From Meloidogyne chitwoodi (lineage: Eukaryota; Nematoda; Chromadorea; Rhabditida; Meloidogynidae): 64,000 nt of DNA. The stretch's first letter is position 1. Each line of letters opens with the position of its first letter. Of this stretch, positions 62,158 to 64,000 are shown in pieces. The translations under genes were made by a program, and so were the position numbers. Below the pieces are notes generated by a model. That model saw only the letters and a list, made by a program, of their open reading frames with translations, made no database searches and had not been told where the DNA came from. The stretch lies in the NCBI GenBank assembly GCA_015183035.1, contig JACZZP010000019.1, positions 992,001-1,056,000 of the forward strand. Direction: 5' to 3'.

Positions 62158-63786
62158 CTATGGAAGACAAGAATTTAAAAACCCGTTGCATAAAAGCTCA
62201 TTTCGGGGTCCACCGTTTGAAGATGGAGGACATCCTCCTCCTCCTCCACCACCATCTAATGTGGTCATTTCAGCGCTACGTTGTTGTTTTTTATATTTTT
62301 TGTAGGTTAAATACTCCTAAAAATTATAGAGGAATACAATATTTTGATTTTTACGTCTTTAAAAAAATATTTCCCTCGAGCGGATTCGAACCCATGACCC
62401 CCTGTCAGCGCCTATTTTTAATTTTTTATATAATAAAAAAATAAAACCTCATAAGATATAGACGTTTTTTCAGATTGAAAGCGTTCAACCAAAACTGCCT
62501 GTCTATCAATTTCAGTTATTTCTCCTTTAAATCCTCCTTTCCGCATCAAATTGTTCACGGTCTCGATATGATTCCAGCCTAGAATTAATTAAAATCAATC
62601 AAAATTAAACCAAAGATTAAAATCATAATTTAAAGCCTTTTTAAAAAACCTTGATCTATTGCTACTTCAGGTAAATAAACAGCACTCATTGATCGATGAT
62701 GTTGGCGATATTCAATTCGAATGCCATGGATACCAATAAGCCAATCACGATAATGGTGAGCTGGTTCAAAACAAACCTTTAAAAAAAGTTAAATTAAAAA
62801 ATGAATTTTTATTAGATTGGTTTTCATTTGACAAAAAATAGAAAATTTTCTTTTAATTTTAGAGAAATTTAGAATATTAATCAAGATTTGGGGGTCGTGG
62901 GTTCGAACCCGTTCGGGGGACATTATTTTTAAAAACAACTATTTCGTCTCTAAAAAGTAAAATTCTCCAAATTGACTAAAATTGGATAAAAACCTGTTCA
63001 AAATGTATAAAATTAAACCAATAAAGAAACAGCACAATGCAATTGGGGCATTTCGTGTAACGCGATTGGATCAAAACGAGAATCGCGGAAGGCACTAAAA
63101 ATAATATTAAAGCATTTTTTCCATAAAATTTAATTTAATAAACCTTGTATGAGCATACTCGCTGAGTCCTTCATGAAGTGACAAATTTCGAGAAAAAGTG
63201 CCTATGCACCCTCGCAAATGTCGTTGATGACCTTTCTTCCAAGTAACAAACAAAGGAAATTTTTCATTCGGAACGCTAGTTGGGCATTTTGGCAGTTTGT
63301 TTTTGCTCAGATGCGCAATTATCTTTTTAAAAAATGAAAATAAACAATTTAAAAATAAATGTCCGCCGAGCGGGTTCGAACCTGGACCCCCAATCTACCA
63401 TCCAAAAACAGAGTTTTAAAGAAAATAAATGTTACTGTTGATATGTGCGTTGTAGAAACTAATAAATAAGTCTACTACGCTTTACGGAAAACAGTAAATT
63501 AGATTTTGTAGGAATATTAGTGCCATTGGTTTTGAAATGACAAAACCAGTGAGTATCAAATTCCAATTTTTTCAAATTTTTAAAAATCTACAGAACCAAA
63601 GTACAAAAAAAATAAAAATTTTCAAACCACATCGAAGCAATACACCGGCATATCAATTGTTGCAATTTTTCCACCATTAATTGGCGCAATAACTCCATTC
63701 GTTACCTGTTGGGGAGCAACGTTATTTTCATTGGCAGCAGCGTTATTATTTGTTCTGTTGAGCAACGAGTCATTCTGCCTTGTCAT
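62158..63786 (-). CDS. AMMECR1 homologue, 6 exons
   Basis: Minus exons 63786-63628, 63322-63144, 63094-63019, 62776-62650, 62578-62448 and 62316-62158; 831 nt, 276 aa, phases consistent. Conserved family features: MPVYCFDV at the start of the domain, PLFVTWKKG, the invariant LRGCIGTFS at 89-97, GLSEYAHTSAFRDSRF, WLIGIHGIRIEY, VYLPEVA, MRKGGFKG and the final helix SYEEYLTYK. A non-conserved Gly-rich tail ends the protein. AMMECR1 is an ancient protein of unclear biochemical role, probably nuclear in animals. The gene is convergent with Rab14. Three introns contain tRNA-like fragments. Confidence 0.93.
62371..62405 (-). repeat. tRNA 3'-half-like fragment in AMMECR1 intron 5
   Basis: On the minus strand: GGGGTCATGGGTTCGAATCC then GCTCG. 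Same T-arm pattern as the copies upstream. Confidence 0.7.
62889..62922 (+). repeat. tRNA 3'-half-like fragment in AMMECR1 intron 3
   Basis: GGGGGTCGTGGGTTCGAACC then CGTTCGGGGGAC. Confidence 0.72.
63361..63394 (-). repeat. tRNA 3'-half-like fragment in AMMECR1 intron 1
   Basis: On the minus strand: GGGGGTCCAGGTTCGAACCC then GCTCGGCGGAC. Confidence 0.7.
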
Positions 63787-63841
63787 TTCAATTCAAAAAA
63801 AGCAAAAGACTCAAAAATGAGTTGCTAAATAAGAGGGGCGC

Positions 63842-63892
63842 AAAATTGGCCCACCTCCTTAAAATTTTAAATTTTAGGGTGGGCCAATTTTG
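63842..63892. repeat. Short perfect-type foldback
   Basis: AAAATTGGCCCACCTCCTTA and TAGGGTGGGCCAATTTT face each other; the arms pair over about 16 bp. Confidence 0.75.
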
Positions 63893-64000
63893 AAAAAACA
63901 TTATTTTTTTTCTAAAATTTTTTTTTAAAGATGTATCTTAAGGGTTTAGAGGTTCTAATTCGAATATCCAAGTAAAACTCTAAAGAAAAAAATAATGGGC

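Noticed and set aside
61935..62178. Frames on both strands between Rab14 and AMMECR1
   Set aside because: Both strands open equally, low complexity, no domain or splice signal; treated as chance.
62108..62444. Plus-strand frames with PPPPPP and HLMWSFQ
   Set aside because: They are antisense to the Gly-rich last exon of AMMECR1.

Overview
The window looks like a nematode nuclear genome, most likely a plant-parasitic tylenchid such as a root-knot nematode. The evidence is AT richness, mostly short introns with GT..AG borders, a small F-box gene, a serpentine receptor, a secreted CAP/venom-allergen gene, a small cysteine-rich secreted peptide and a nematode-type U1 snRNA. The species cannot be fixed from the sequence. 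Gene models below were built by eye: every splice pair was checked for phase, but none is backed by transcripts.

Layout. 1-1240: the end of an unknown gene and an F-box gene. 1947-14673: a 12.7-kb BEL/Pao retroelement with two 733-bp LTRs and a 5-bp target duplication (AATAT), carrying gag, pol, a bunyavirus-type envelope region and a long unexplained 3' extension. 14679-20192: foldback elements, then a 13-exon threonine/serine dehydratase gene. 20290-33027: a 12,738-bp Maverick/Polinton-like element, recognised from 163-bp terminal inverted repeats, a 6-bp target duplication (TAGAAT), a packaging ATPase, a small basic core-like protein and a broken protein-primed DNA polymerase. It also encloses three spliced genes not typical of such elements, one joining a J-like domain to a chromodomain. 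34323-35516: CAP/venom-allergen gene. 35897-44875: about 9 kb of a 61-bp satellite (roughly 147 units). 45941-46640: cysteine-rich secreted peptide. 47565-50284: 7TM receptor (minus strand). 51916-52083: U1 snRNA. 52366-63786: a dense set of conserved genes, UBA-UAS protein (minus), ZNHIT1 (minus), Rab14 (plus), AMMECR1 (minus).

Introns and intergenic DNA are full of short non-autonomous elements. The commonest is a hairpin with arms reading CACCCCATTTATTCGC, present in 25 near-complete copies, almost all in introns. Other families include tRNA-3'-half-like pieces in introns of the 57-64 kb genes, GGAACT-rich foldbacks and CTCTGAATCG foldbacks. Long intronic minisatellites are also common.

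The most unusual object is the Maverick-like element. It has intact ends but has lost or never had a visible integrase, capsid or protease, its polymerase is broken, and it carries spliced genes. One of these has a nearly perfect inverted copy of its own last coding exon just past its stop codon, so a read-through transcript could fold into a long hairpin.
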